From positions 1 to 34,708 of the forward strand of contig JANYKD010000256.1 of NCBI GenBank assembly GCA_025361735.1: a stretch of DNA of 34,708 nt, read 5' to 3'. Below are positions 1-9,498 of this stretch, piece by piece (within the stretch, counting starts at the first letter, position 1; every line of letters starts with the position of its first letter). Position numbers and translations under genes: made by a program. The notes beneath the pieces were generated by a model. The model was not told the origin of the DNA and searched no databases. It was given only the letters and a program-made list of their open reading frames with translations. This DNA is from Phycisphaerales bacterium. Its GTDB lineage: Bacteria; Planctomycetota; Phycisphaerae; Tepidisphaerales; Tepidisphaeraceae.

Positions 1-124
1 ACTTTCCCGTCTCGCCCAAGGCAACCCACTGGCGGTCGAGCGCCTCAGAGCGAGTGTTATCTGCGGAATGTGCGGCCAGCGGAAACAGCAACAGGGCGGT
101 GACAGAGAAGAACGCGGATTTCAT
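1..124 (-). CDS. Secreted protein, N-terminus only (cut by window edge)
   Basis: Only the first 41 codons are in the window. The start ATG is the complement of 122-124, with AAGGA nine bases upstream of it on the minus strand. The peptide begins MKSAFFSVTALLLFPLAAHS and then reads ADNTRSEALDRQWVALGETG: one basic residue, a hydrophobic core and a plausible signal-peptidase site after AHS. The mature part is too short to assign a family. It diverges from the sulfatase gene, so the product is probably another exported protein of the glycan region, but the function is not visible. Confidence 0.6.
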   Translation of the reverse strand, partial: MKSAFFSVTALLLFPLAAHSADNTRSEALDRQWVALGETGK

Positions 125-461
125 GTTGTCGCATCCTTGACGTTCGTTGGGGTTGCATAGTCAAACCGATTATCACACTGATCAAGCGGCCGTGTGCTCT
201 CCTGTCCATCCGGGATTTTCCAGATGCAACTCCTCCGACAAACGTCGTCGGAATGTTTGCGTAGAATACCGAGCCGTGGAGCGTGGAACAACGGTCTTCT
301 CGTCTTCTCGGGTCGTGTTATCTTGGTTCGCGGCCGTTTCAATCGTGGAGATTTTCCGGTCCCTGCAATGTCAGGAACAGCGCTCGCCGTGTGTTCCAGT
401 AATAAGCTGGGACACTATGATCCTGATGCAGGAAGACAACCGTAATCGAGACCATGACACC
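125..461. other. Intergenic region between divergent genes
   Basis: This 337-base stretch separates the edge gene from the sulfatase and shows no coding pattern: the open frame upstream of the sulfatase ATG is low-quality and lacks any domain-like sequence. It should carry two divergent promoters. One small inverted repeat is visible, TCCGAC at 234-239 and GTCGGA at 247-252, which could be an operator. No convincing promoter could be called by eye. Confidence 0.4.
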
Positions 462-1946
462 ATGAAACAGTTTGCTCTCAGTTTGGCGTTCCTGCTGCCG
501 CTGCTGGCCTCGGCGGTCCACGCGGCTACGAATGCGCCGGCCAAGCCTAACGTCCTGTTCATCCTCACCGACGATCAGGGCTGGCCGACGCTTTCCTGCT
601 ATGGAAACAAATTGGTGAACACGCCGCATCTGGATGCGCTGGGGCGGGAGGGGATGCGCTTCACCGCCGGCTATGTCATGCCGCAATGCACGCCCACGCG
701 AGCGGCCTTGCTGACCGGGCAGCATACTGCGCGCACCCGGATGTGGCACGTCATCCCGGCGTATGGCTATCCGTTTGCGCCGCTGGCCGAGCCACCCTTC
801 GCCGCTGGCATCTCCCGCGACATCTTCACCATCGCCAAGGGAATGCGCGCGGCCGGCTACGCGACGGCGTGCATCGGGAAATGGCATGTGACCGCCAACG
901 AGGATGGCCATTACACTGGCCTGAAACAAAAGGCGGCGGCGCACTACGGGTTTGATTATGCGCCAGAGCATCCCAACCCGAAGTATCAGGCCGAGGGCGA
1001 CAAGGGAGTGGACTGGCTGACCAACCGCACTGTAGAGTTCATCGAGCAGCACCGCGGCAACCCGTGGTTCGTGTATCTGGCGCATCATACGATTCACGGC
1101 CCGGTGCTCGCGCCGCAGGGGATGGTGGACAAGTATCGAGCCAGGGGCGCGCCGGCCACGGGCCTGCACAACGCCACCTATCTCGCCGCGCTGGAGCAGA
1201 TGGACAACTCGGTGGGCCGGCTGCTGGCCCGGGTTGATGAACTGCAACTGCGTCAGAACACCCTTGTCGTCTTCCTGAGCGACAACGGCGGCGTCTATCA
1301 AAGCAATGACATCAAGCCCTTCACTCAGGGTCCCGGGAATGACACTGTGCTGCGGGTGCAAACCGAGGAGTTCAGTAACCATCCACTCCGCGCCGGCAAG
1401 GGTTCGCTCTACGAAGGCGGCATCCGTGTGCCGCTGCTGGTGCGCTGGCCCGGCGTGGTGAAGCCCGGCACGACCAACGATACGCCCGTGCATGTGGTGG
1501 ACTGGATGCCGACGCTGCTGGAAGTGGCCGGAGCGACGCCGCCGACCGGGCACCAGATGGATGGCCTCAGCCTGTTACCGCTGCTGCGCGGCGGCGAATT
1601 GCCGGAACGGTCCCTGTTCTGGTATGCGCCATTCTATGAACTGCGTTGGGCCGCCACCCCGTGCGCCGTGGTGCGACGCGGAGACTGGAAACTGATCGAA
1701 TACTTCGGCGACCGCTATGACGCGGACAACAAGTACGTTTCAGGCCACGATGTCGAACTGTTCAACCTGCGCGACGATGTCGGCGAACAACGCAATCTCG
1801 CCGTCAAAGAGCCCGACAAGGCGAAGTCGCTGCTCGTGGATCTCCACGCCTTCCTCCGCGACTGCAAAGCCGAAATCCCCGGCGTGAATCCGAAACACGA
1901 TCCCGCCCGCGCGTTCAAGGAAACCAAGTCGCCCGCGGAGCAATGA
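462..1946 (+). CDS. Secreted Cys-type sulfatase (arylsulfatase A family)
   Basis: A 494-residue type I sulfatase that hydrolyses sulfate esters, probably on an exported polysaccharide. The ATG at 462 gives a clean signal peptide (MKQFALSLAFLLPLLASAVHAA); the open frame extends upstream but without plausible coding sequence. The metal-binding pair D37-D38 sits in FILTDDQGW. The formylglycine motif is C76-T-P-T-R80 followed by AALLTGQ, so activation needs a formylglycine-generating enzyme encoded elsewhere. A second metal motif, SDNGG, lies near residue 270, and the C-terminal subdomain has the usual RVPLLVRWPG segment. Length is normal for family S1. The next gene begins 19 bases later, so the two are probably co-transcribed. 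The sulfated substrate cannot be read from sequence. Confidence 0.92.
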   Translation: MKQFALSLAFLLPLLASAVHAATNAPAKPNVLFILTDDQGWPTLSCYGNKLVNTPHLDALGREGMRFTAGYVMPQCTPTRAALLTGQHTARTRMWHVIPAYGYPFAPLAEPPFAAGISRDIFTIAKGMRAAGYATACIGKWHVTANEDGHYTGLKQKAAAHYGFDYAPEHPNPKYQAEGDKGVDWLTNRTVEFIEQHRGNPWFVYLAHHTIHGPVLAPQGMVDKYRARGAPATGLHNATYLAALEQMDNSVGRLLARVDELQLRQNTLVVFLSDNGGVYQSNDIKPFTQGPGNDTVLRVQTEEFSNHPLRAGKGSLYEGGIRVPLLVRWPGVVKPGTTNDTPVHVVDWMPTLLEVAGATPPTGHQMDGLSLLPLLRGGELPERSLFWYAPFYELRWAATPCAVVRRGDWKLIEYFGDRYDADNKYVSGHDVELFNLRDDVGEQRNLAVKEPDKAKSLLVDLHAFLRDCKAEIPGVNPKHDPARAFKETKSPAEQ

Positions 1947-1965
1947 ACATTAGAAGAGGCAGAAC

Positions 1966-4900
1966 ATGATGAGAATAGGAACGAACTTGCGTTTGGCGCG
2001 TGTGGCCGTTGTGCTCCTGGTTTCGGCTTGGGTGGTCGCTGCCTCTGCCGCAGCGTCCAAAGCTCAGACACTTGCACTTGAGACGAAGCGACTATGGCTT
2101 CTGGATCCGGTCAGCGCGCCACGCGTCCAGCATCGCACGTTCGAAAGCGATGCCGTAAAGACAAATGTCAGCTATCACATCTACACACCGGAAGTTTATG
2201 ACAAAGAAACCGATAGACGCTTCCCGGTGCTCTACTGGCTGCACGGTTCCGGCGGCGGCCTGAAGGGTGTGCCTCCGCTCAGCGCCTACTTTGACGGCGC
2301 CATTCGTGCAGGCAAGATTCCTCCGATGTTGATCGTGTTCCCCAACGGATGCACCGACAGCATGTGGTGTGACTCGAAGGATGGCCGCGTGCCGATGGAG
2401 AAGGTTACCGTGGAACTGCTGTCTCATGTGGACAACACCTTCCGCACGATCGCTACGCGCGAGGGACGCATCATTGAAGGATTCAGCATGGGCGGCTATG
2501 GAGCAGCGCGGCTTGGATTCAAACATCACGACCTCTTCGCTGCCGTTTCAATGCTCGCAGGCGGTCCACTGGATTTGGAGTTCAAAGGGCCGCGTGCCGC
2601 TGCCAATCCCGCCGAACGGGAACGCATCCTGCAAAGTGTCTTTGGCGGCGACATGGAATACTACAAGTCGCAGAGCCCGTGGGTGCTTGTAGAGCAGAAT
2701 GCAGCGCAGGTGCGGGACAAGACGCGGGTGCGTGTGGTGGTCGGGGAGCGGGACTTCACGGCGGAACTCAACCGCAACTTCCACGATCATATGACCAGGC
2801 TCGGCATCGCCCATGAGTTCGTGTCGCCGCGCGGTGTCGGGCATGACACGATGGCCCTGCTCGGAGCCTTGGGCGAATCCAACTGGAAGTTCTATCGCTT
2901 AGCGTTCGGCAATGAAGCCAAACCTGTCGAGCCGTCCAAAGTCAACGCCGCATCGTCCACAAGGCCGATTCTTGGCGCTGTAACCAGCGCCTATTCCAGC
3001 ACTCCGATCCACAACGACACCGTCTGGAAGGACGACCGGGGTGAGGAAATCATGTGCCAGGGCGGAAACCTCTGCAAATTTGGCGACACGTTCTACTTCT
3101 ACAGCTGGGCCGACTATCCGGGCGACAACCGCAAGGACACGATCACCTGTTACTCCTCACGGGATCTCGCATCGTGGAAATTCGAACGCCACATCTACAC
3201 CCGCGACATGACCGACCTGACGCTCATCGTCCCGGATCGGCTTCATGTGATCTACAACGCGGCCACGAAGAAGTATGTCATGATCGGCAAGCACATCCTG
3301 CCGGTGGACGATCCGCCCATTCCCGGGCAGCCGCGCGTCACCGGGGGCGTCTCCTTCTTCACGAGCGACATGCCAGCGGGCACCTTCAAATACCTTGACC
3401 ATGAGATGCTTCCCGCGGGAGCAAGCCCGGGCACGGACTACCACCGCGATCTCGCGGCCTTCCAGGATGACGACGGGACTGCGTATGTGGTCTCAAGTCA
3501 CGACCAACACAAACCGAGCCGGAACATCATGATCACCCGGCTGAAGCCGGACTACCTGAAAGTGGACCGTGCGATCTGCGAGATCCCCCTGACCGGCGTG
3601 GCGCGGGAGGCACCCCACATCATCAAGCTCAAAAGCCGTTACTGGCTCTTCGTCTCCGGTCACGGCGTCGGCGGCTCGGCTTGGAATGGATCGCCGACGT
3701 CCTACACCACTGCGGAGAAACTCGAAGGGCCGTGGACTCCGTTCAAAGTAGTGGAGTGCGAACCCGCGTCCAAGGACTGCTTCAACGCGCAGACCGACTT
3801 TCTTTTCGAGGTACGAGGAACGGCGGGATCCTGCGTGCTGTGGGGCGGGGATCGGTGGTCGCAACGGACCAAGCTGGGCATCGGCAAGAATGTCTGGCTA
3901 CCGCTTCAATGGAAAGACGACCAGCCGCTCTTGAAATGGTTTCCGATATGGAATGTGGACGTGGTGGCGGGAACATGGATGGCGGATCAGACGGCACCGG
4001 GAACTCCGCCAGCAAATACCACGCGACCAGCGACTCAACCGACGGTGGGCGTTCCCGCTGCCCCCGACACAACGTCCGCCGCTTCGCTCATGCCGCGAAT
4101 CACGGGGGATTGGTGGACGGTGGCCGGGAACCCGGACCTCGGCGACCTAACCGACCCCAAGCAGCAGCCCGTGGACTTTTCCATTTGGCAGGCCGCGGAC
4201 GGCACTTGGCAGTTATGGTCCTGCATCCGAAATACCAAGGTTGGTGGCCGGACCCGGCTGTTCCATCGCTGGGAAGGCAAACAACTCACCGACACGGATT
4301 GGAAACCGATGGGTATCGCCCTGCGCGCGGACCCCAATTGCGGCGAGGAATCCGTGCAGTCGCCGCATGTCATCAAGGATGGCGGTGTCTATCACATGTT
4401 CTATGGCGATTGGAATCATATCTGCCATGCGACGAGCCAGGACGGCAAGACGTTCACCCGTGTGGTCGGCAGCGACGGTAAGACCGCTATATTTGGCGAA
4501 GGCGCTGGCGAGTTCACTCGCGATCCGATGGTCCTGAAGATCGGCGAAACCTATTACTGCTACTACTGCGCCAATCCCGAAGGCGGCAAAGGCACCGGCA
4601 AGGGCGTCGTCTTCTGCCGCACCTCGCCGGACTTGAAAACCTGGAGTGCGTCCAAGCGAGTAGCGTATGGCGGCGCCGCCGGCACCGGTTGGACTTCGGC
4701 AGAATGCCCTTTCGTTCTCCCACATGACGGCTGGTATTATCTGTTTCGCACGCAAAGTTATGGGCAAGGCGCGCAAAGCCGGGTCTACCGTTCACAGGAT
4801 CCGATGGACTTCGGGATCAACGACGACCGGTTTCACGTAGGCACCCTGCCGGTGGCTGCGCCCGAGATCATCGGGTGCGATGGGCAGACGTACATGGCCA

Positions 4901-4974
4901 GCCTTCTGCCAAGCCTCCAGGGCATCAGGATAGCGAGGCTGGGATGGGAGTCCACCAAGAAGGAGGTTCGATAA
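1966..4974 (+). CDS. Secreted esterase fused to two GH43-like beta-propeller domains
   Basis: A 1002-residue exported multidomain protein. Residues 1-34 are a signal peptide. Residues 45-315 form an alpha/beta-hydrolase of the esterase D/CE1 type: oxyanion-hole sequence WLHGSGGG (91-98), nucleophile S174 in GFSMGGYG, likely acid D263 and H293 in VGHD. Residues about 330-672 form a beta-propeller resembling GH43/GH117-type glycosidases (repeated F/Y-x-Y-S/T blade strands, SSRDLASWKF). A Thr/Pro/Ala-rich linker spans 673-708, and a second propeller-like module covers 711-995 (SPHVIKDGGVYHMFYGDW; TSPDLKTW). Together they suggest removal of ester groups and cleavage of glycosidic bonds on the same glycan. 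Glycosidase catalytic residues were not proven. It follows the sulfatase by 19 bases, behind the purine-rich AGAAGAGG. Confidence 0.82.
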   Translation: MMRIGTNLRLARVAVVLLVSAWVVAASAAASKAQTLALETKRLWLLDPVSAPRVQHRTFESDAVKTNVSYHIYTPEVYDKETDRRFPVLYWLHGSGGGLKGVPPLSAYFDGAIRAGKIPPMLIVFPNGCTDSMWCDSKDGRVPMEKVTVELLSHVDNTFRTIATREGRIIEGFSMGGYGAARLGFKHHDLFAAVSMLAGGPLDLEFKGPRAAANPAERERILQSVFGGDMEYYKSQSPWVLVEQNAAQVRDKTRVRVVVGERDFTAELNRNFHDHMTRLGIAHEFVSPRGVGHDTMALLGALGESNWKFYRLAFGNEAKPVEPSKVNAASSTRPILGAVTSAYSSTPIHNDTVWKDDRGEEIMCQGGNLCKFGDTFYFYSWADYPGDNRKDTITCYSSRDLASWKFERHIYTRDMTDLTLIVPDRLHVIYNAATKKYVMIGKHILPVDDPPIPGQPRVTGGVSFFTSDMPAGTFKYLDHEMLPAGASPGTDYHRDLAAFQDDDGTAYVVSSHDQHKPSRNIMITRLKPDYLKVDRAICEIPLTGVAREAPHIIKLKSRYWLFVSGHGVGGSAWNGSPTSYTTAEKLEGPWTPFKVVECEPASKDCFNAQTDFLFEVRGTAGSCVLWGGDRWSQRTKLGIGKNVWLPLQWKDDQPLLKWFPIWNVDVVAGTWMADQTAPGTPPANTTRPATQPTVGVPAAPDTTSAASLMPRITGDWWTVAGNPDLGDLTDPKQQPVDFSIWQAADGTWQLWSCIRNTKVGGRTRLFHRWEGKQLTDTDWKPMGIALRADPNCGEESVQSPHVIKDGGVYHMFYGDWNHICHATSQDGKTFTRVVGSDGKTAIFGEGAGEFTRDPMVLKIGETYYCYYCANPEGGKGTGKGVVFCRTSPDLKTWSASKRVAYGGAAGTGWTSAECPFVLPHDGWYYLFRTQSYGQGAQSRVYRSQDPMDFGINDDRFHVGTLPVAAPEIIGCDGQTYMASLLPSLQGIRIARLGWESTKKEVR

Positions 4975-4976
4975 TG
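4960..4976 (+). promoter_or_regulatory. Strong Shine-Dalgarno with TAATG stop-start overlap
   Basis: AAGGAGG at 4960-4966 lies seven bases before an ATG at 4974 whose A is the last base of the preceding gene's TAA. This is an ideal coupled translation start. The frame it opens runs without a stop into the enolase-superfamily gene, 39 codons before that gene's Tat signal, so it competes with 5091 as the true start. Confidence 0.55.
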
Positions 4977-5090
4977 ACCTCGAATCCTTTCTCGGTGTCG
5001 TGCCGGCATCGCTGCGCTCCATTGGTCCGTGTCGGCCTGACATGGTTCGCGTCTTCTTTCCACCGAGTAACGTTCTACTGGAGACAAAAT

Positions 5091-6314
5091 ATGCGAAATA
5101 CAGTGTCAACAACGCCCAATCGACGCCATTTCCTGAAAACGACTGGGTTTGCCCTCGCCGGGGCGACATGCCTGCCGGAGTTGCTTGCTGCCGAAGGCGC
5201 TCCGCGGCCGCGAGTCGTTATTCAGGATGTCGCCATTGGAAGGGGCGTGGCGATCAAGGCGAGCGACGGCACGACGGGAACGTTCGCCGGCAGCCCATCG
5301 CAAGACCTCAAGGCTCTCGAAAAACACCTGCCGCAGATTCGACAACTGCTGATCGACCGCGATCCGCTCGATACGACACTTTGCGGCGAATTGCTTTGGG
5401 AGGCAGTCTATCCCGGCAAGGCCAGGCTTTACGCCGAAGGCCGCGACCCGCTGACGGGGGAATCTATCGCCAATAAGCCTCGCCACGCGCGACACACGGC
5501 AACCGGCCAGATCTTCATGGCCTTCAGCACAGTCGATATCGCCTTGTGGGATCTGCGGGCAAAGCTGGGCCGTCAACCGGCCTATCGGGTCATCGGCCAG
5601 GCCGATCGAAAGCGTCTGGCAGTCTATTGGCGGCCCGGCGAAGCCGACAAGGGACTGGATGACGCGCGTCACCGCGCACGCGAGGCGTACGACCGCGGAT
5701 ACCGGCATCAGAAATGGTACTTCACCAAAAGTGCCAAAGACGGCGAAGTGGGGCTGAAGGAGAATATCGAGTTGGCACGCGTGCTCCGCGAAGAACTGCC
5801 CGAAGCCCTGCTGATGTTCGACAATCACAGCATTCGCAGTTACGACGACGTGGATTACTCGGTTCGGCTTTGCCGGGCCGTTACGCAGTACAAACCTTTC
5901 TGGATCGAAGAGCCGGTGTGCCCCGAGCATGTCGATGGCTATGCCAGGATCAAGGGAGAGACTGGCGTGACGATTGCGGGTGGCGAGCATTGGTATACGC
6001 GTTGGCCCGTGAAGGCGTTCCTGGATCGCAAATGCGTCGACTATGTGCAGTCCGATCCGATCTGGTGCGGCGGCATCTCCGAGTGGTTGGCCGTCTGTAA
6101 TCTGGTGCGTCAATACCCGGGCGTCAAGATGGTGCCGCACATCACCAGCCCCTGGCTTGTCGCGCCGCACTGCGTCGCTTCGCAGGCGGAGGCACTTTGC
6201 CCGCTGTTGGAGTTCAACTACGAGGGCGGTCGCACGATCCTGGAGGACCACATGTCGAAATCGCCAGACGGCCAGATGCTGATGGCGATGCCTGATGAGC
6301 CAGGTGTGTCGTAA
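5091..6314 (+). CDS. Tat-exported enolase-superfamily enzyme (mandelate racemase/dehydratase-like)
   Basis: A 407-residue member of the mandelate racemase/muconate lactonizing branch of the enolase superfamily, likely acting on a sugar acid. From ATG 5091 (weak GGAG upstream) it begins with a twin-arginine signal, RRHFLKTTGFALAGA at residues 11-25. In the barrel, candidate metal ligands are D244 (LMFDNHS), E273 (WIEEP) and E299 (AGGEHW). Candidate acid/base residues are K208 (HQKWY) and H350 (MVPHIT), with D322 in SDPIW. These positions are what the superfamily leads one to expect; the exact reaction (dehydration, racemisation or lactonisation) is not readable. An alternative start at 4974 has a much better ribosome site but would bury the Tat motif at residue 50. 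Export is unusual for this superfamily, though the gene's place among secreted enzymes fits. Confidence 0.85.
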   Translation: MRNTVSTTPNRRHFLKTTGFALAGATCLPELLAAEGAPRPRVVIQDVAIGRGVAIKASDGTTGTFAGSPSQDLKALEKHLPQIRQLLIDRDPLDTTLCGELLWEAVYPGKARLYAEGRDPLTGESIANKPRHARHTATGQIFMAFSTVDIALWDLRAKLGRQPAYRVIGQADRKRLAVYWRPGEADKGLDDARHRAREAYDRGYRHQKWYFTKSAKDGEVGLKENIELARVLREELPEALLMFDNHSIRSYDDVDYSVRLCRAVTQYKPFWIEEPVCPEHVDGYARIKGETGVTIAGGEHWYTRWPVKAFLDRKCVDYVQSDPIWCGGISEWLAVCNLVRQYPGVKMVPHITSPWLVAPHCVASQAEALCPLLEFNYEGGRTILEDHMSKSPDGQMLMAMPDEPGVS

Positions 6315-6382
6315 TACAAGCCGTGTTAACGAGTAACCATCAATAGTGCTAAAGCAAAATGAATTCTCACCGCTATCATTGA

Positions 6383-6574
6383 ACAAACAAGAATAGATCG
6401 TGGGTGCTGTGGAGCATCGCGGGGAACAGGATCGAGAAGTTGCCAGGAACACTGGACAAGAACGAGTTCACCAACAGTTATGAGGTGAATATGGAGTACC
6501 CGGTGGTGGCAGGGCGACTCTTTGAGCGAAACGAGGCAGGGAAGTTCGTGTGTTATGACTTGCGAAAGAAATAG
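6383..6574 (+). pseudogene. C-terminal remnant of a beta-propeller (PQQ-like) protein
   Basis: An open stretch of 63 codons without a plausible start codon reads like a protein C-terminus: it contains LWSIAGNRIEKLPGTL and EYPVVAGRLFERN and ends GKFVCYDLRKK before a TAG. The pattern 'hydrophobic-x-G-R-L-F-x-R...Y-C/F-Y-D-L-R' is typical of the last blade of PQQ-binding-like beta-propeller proteins in this group of bacteria. A stop lies just upstream in frame and the rest of the gene is absent, so this is a fragment left by deletion or rearrangement. Family assignment is from memory of the motif and is moderate at best. Confidence 0.5.
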
Positions 6575-6590
6575 CCTGAGCAGGATGACC

Positions 6591-7811
6591 ATGAAACTCA
6601 GCAGCCGAACAGCCATGATCCTCGCAGGCATGTTATGGTGCTGCGCAGTCGTTGCGGCGGAACCGAAAGCCCCCGACAGCATCTTCTGGCCCGAAGATTC
6701 CGGTTACGTCAACGTGAAGGCGCTCGGCGCGGCCGGTGACGGCAGGACCGACGACACGGCGGCCATCAAGAAGGCCTACGCCGAGAAGAACCACGCCATC
6801 TACTTTCCGCAGGGCACCTATCTTGTCAGTGACACAATCACCGCAACGCCCAAGCGGTATTTCATCCAGGGTTCCGGTCCAGGGCGCACGGTGATCCGAT
6901 TGAAAGACAACTGCCCGGGATTCACGGACACAAACAGCCCCAAGGCGTTTCTCCAGAACTGGGACCAGCCGATTGGCAATGGCAACAACGGCCAGGGCTT
7001 TCGTAACTCCTACCACGATCTGGCGGTCGATATTGGCGAGGGCAATCGTGGCGCCATCGGCATCATGTACTTTGCCGACAACCAGGGCACGATCGAGAAT
7101 GTGCGTGTTCGCTCGAGCGGCCCCGGCAAGATGGGCCACGCGGGCATCGCACTGGCGCAGAACGGCCGGGGCCGGCACTGCTTCGGCATGTGCGCGTGGA
7201 TGGGTGCGACTACGGCATCTGGTCCATCATCGGCCAGTACAGTTTCACATTTGAGCACATGACGCTGGAGAATCAGCTCAAGACCATGATTCCCCGTGGC
7301 GGATTCTACAAAACCACCGTCAAAGGCGCGAAGCTGTTTCTTGACGACGTGTGTGCCGCGCCGTGCGACTTCAGCAATTCCATCGTGTACGCCCGGCAAT
7401 TGAACCCGGAGAACGCGGGCACGCATGTCAATTGCGATGGCGGGTTGTTCTGGGTACTCGGCCTGAAAACCGGGAAAGCCGGCCGGATTGTGGAAGTCAC
7501 CGACGGCGGCAAGGCGGAAAGTCTCGGCGGCTACATCTACCGTAACCGAGGCAAGGATCTGCCCGACGGCTCAAAACCGAATGCGTTCGTCAATGCGGAG
7601 TCCTCAATGTCCGTCTGCGGCATCGCCGGCGACAGTTCGGTGGATGAGACTCGCGGAGGCCTAAACAAAACCGGCAGCGCCGGCGGTGGTACATATGTCG
7701 GACGAAAGTGAACGGAGTGGCCACCGGCGAACTCTCGAAGGCACCGAGTTCATCGTATGGCTCAAGATCGACGCCACCGCGCCGATCGACATCGCATTGT
7801 CTCCCCAATGA
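6591..7811 (+). pseudogene. Frameshifted secreted pectin-lyase-fold protein (pectate lyase 3/GH55-like)
   Basis: Starting at ATG 6591 (AGGA upstream) the product has a signal peptide (MKLSSRTAMILAGMLWCCAV) and then the opening of a right-handed beta-helix: YVNVKALGAAGDGRTDDTAA, YFPQGTYLVSDTI, IQGSGPGRTVIRL. Coding sense continues in three frames. The first frame holds to about 7170, where GGCCGGGGCCGG seems to lack one base. The second (YGIWSIIGQYSFTFEH and onward) holds to about 7705. A short third piece reads KVNGVATGEL (about 7706-7738). The original frame then returns with LEGTEFIVWLKIDATAPIDI and stops at 7809-7811. Three one-base losses restore the frame overall. This may be true decay or consensus error in the assembly. 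If intact it would be about 400 residues acting on polysaccharide. Confidence 0.7.
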
Positions 7812-7854
7812 AGGATTCCGTTATGAAGATGATCGACATGCAGAAAGACAAACC

Positions 7855-9447
7855 ATGAATCCTCACACATCGCTCACGCGCCGTCAGTTCGTTAAAACCT
7901 CCACCGCTGCAGCCGCCGTTTCGGCCCCCGCCTCGACAGTCGCGCATGGAGCCGAGCCGATCCCGCCCAAACACCGCTATCTCGCCGACGCCTCCGCGCT
8001 GGCGACGGGCGAACTCGTCAAAGGGCCTGCGCGTATTCTGGAACTCAAAGGCCGCAAGGGAATCAACCCCACGAGCATCCACACCGTCATCAAGCTGATG
8101 GGCGGCCACAGCCTCAATGAGCCCAAGGGAACGCTGGTGCTCTGGTTCTTTGCGCTTGAAGACCTGGCCGCCAGTTTCCTGGCGCCCCACATGAAGATCG
8201 ACAACGAGCATTTCGCCAGCTATCCGTTCCTCAGCGATCACGAAATCCCGCGCAACATCGCCGAGGCGAACTTCAGCTTCGAGTGGAACCGCTTCAACGA
8301 ATTTCGCGCCAAGTTCTTCAAGGGCACGATCTATCCCAGCCTCAAGGGCTTCGAGCCGCCGCAAAAAGCCTGGGTCCAGGCCGTGCCGTTCAACTACTTC
8401 CAGAAACACCGCTGGTATCAGCTCGCCGTCACCTGGGACGATGCCGCCAAGAGCGCCTCCCTGTTCGTCAACGGCATCCTCATCGGCAAGAGCGACAACT
8501 TCAACAAGGACTTCCATCGCGACCGTTGCGGCGAGGCGCTCTATGCCGGCTGTCCCGCCCTCTGTCACGGGACGATCGAGTTCTACAATTCGGCTCTCAG
8601 CGGCGCTGAAATCTACAAGACCTACCGCGACGGCACGCCCGATTTCGACGAGCAGATCGAGAAGGAACTCAAGCATCGCTTCGAAGGCACCGACCTGGAG
8701 GATTTCACCTTCAAGCCGGGTGCGGATTGGAACAAGCAATTCGATATCGATTTCCAGAATGCGGCTGAGCAGATCAAGGAGTTCTACATCCAGGGCCAGG
8801 TCGATTCCGTCAAACCCGCTGGCCATCCCGAAGGACTGCTGATCGAGACCCCGAACATTCCCTACGGCACGCGCGAGGCATTTCCCAAGCAGGTCTACAT
8901 CTGGAGCAACAAGACCTTCGAGGGGAACATCTACGTCGAGTTCGAGTGGAAGTCCCTCAAGCCCAACGGCCTGAGCCTGCTCATGATCCAGGCGTCGGGG
9001 ATGACCCGCGAGGATTTCATGGCCGACTATCCCAAGAAGAAATCCGGCGTCATGCAGACCGTCCATGAAGAGAACGTCCGCAACTACCACTGGGAGTTCT
9101 ACCGCGAAATGAATGACGTGCGTAACGACACCGGCACCGCGTTCAGCCGCAAGAACCCCTTTGCCTACCGCATCGGCTTTGGCAGCGCCCCCAAACCGTT
9201 CACGATCAATCAGTGGCACAAGCTGCAGATCGTGCAGATCGAAGGCAAGATCCGCGGCGCGATTGATGGGAAGATCCTGCTGGATTTCGACGACAACTCC
9301 CGCACCAACGCCGGCTGCATCCTCAACTACGGCCACATCGCCATCCGCTGCATGGTCCACACGGCCGTCGTGTACCGCAACTTGAAGGTCTACACTCAGA
9401 AGTTGCCGTTTACGGAGATGCCCGTCGGGAATGCAAACGGTAGATGA
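7855..9447 (+). CDS. Tat-exported LamG-like/DUF1961 protein
   Basis: A 530-residue exported protein. ATG 7855 puts the twin-arginine motif LTRRQFVKT at residues 7-15, followed by an Ala-rich stretch ending before AHGAE; the longer open frame upstream has no coding character. Residues about 60-262 look like a concanavalin/LamG jelly-roll (WYQLAVTWDDAAKSASLFVN, GTIEFYNSALSGAEI). Residues about 320-520 resemble DUF1961, the YesU-like family of pectin and rhamnogalacturonan clusters (FEGNIYVEFEWKSLKPNGLS, INQWHKLQIVQ, AIRCMVHTAVVYRNLKVY). Both halves are carbohydrate-binding folds and no catalytic residues could be pointed to, so it may bind or cleave glycan. It lies 43 bases after the frameshifted beta-helix gene and runs in the same direction. 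Confidence 0.75.
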   Translation: MNPHTSLTRRQFVKTSTAAAAVSAPASTVAHGAEPIPPKHRYLADASALATGELVKGPARILELKGRKGINPTSIHTVIKLMGGHSLNEPKGTLVLWFFALEDLAASFLAPHMKIDNEHFASYPFLSDHEIPRNIAEANFSFEWNRFNEFRAKFFKGTIYPSLKGFEPPQKAWVQAVPFNYFQKHRWYQLAVTWDDAAKSASLFVNGILIGKSDNFNKDFHRDRCGEALYAGCPALCHGTIEFYNSALSGAEIYKTYRDGTPDFDEQIEKELKHRFEGTDLEDFTFKPGADWNKQFDIDFQNAAEQIKEFYIQGQVDSVKPAGHPEGLLIETPNIPYGTREAFPKQVYIWSNKTFEGNIYVEFEWKSLKPNGLSLLMIQASGMTREDFMADYPKKKSGVMQTVHEENVRNYHWEFYREMNDVRNDTGTAFSRKNPFAYRIGFGSAPKPFTINQWHKLQIVQIEGKIRGAIDGKILLDFDDNSRTNAGCILNYGHIAIRCMVHTAVVYRNLKVYTQKLPFTEMPVGNANGR

Positions 9448-9498
9448 TTCACGATTGACGACCGGTGCTTGGTAGTCGCACTCAAGAGAGGTTCTCAG

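Noticed and set aside
339-1553. 404-codon minus-strand open frame over the sulfatase
   Set aside because: Arg/His-rich antisense shadow of the sulfatase; no domain and no start signal.
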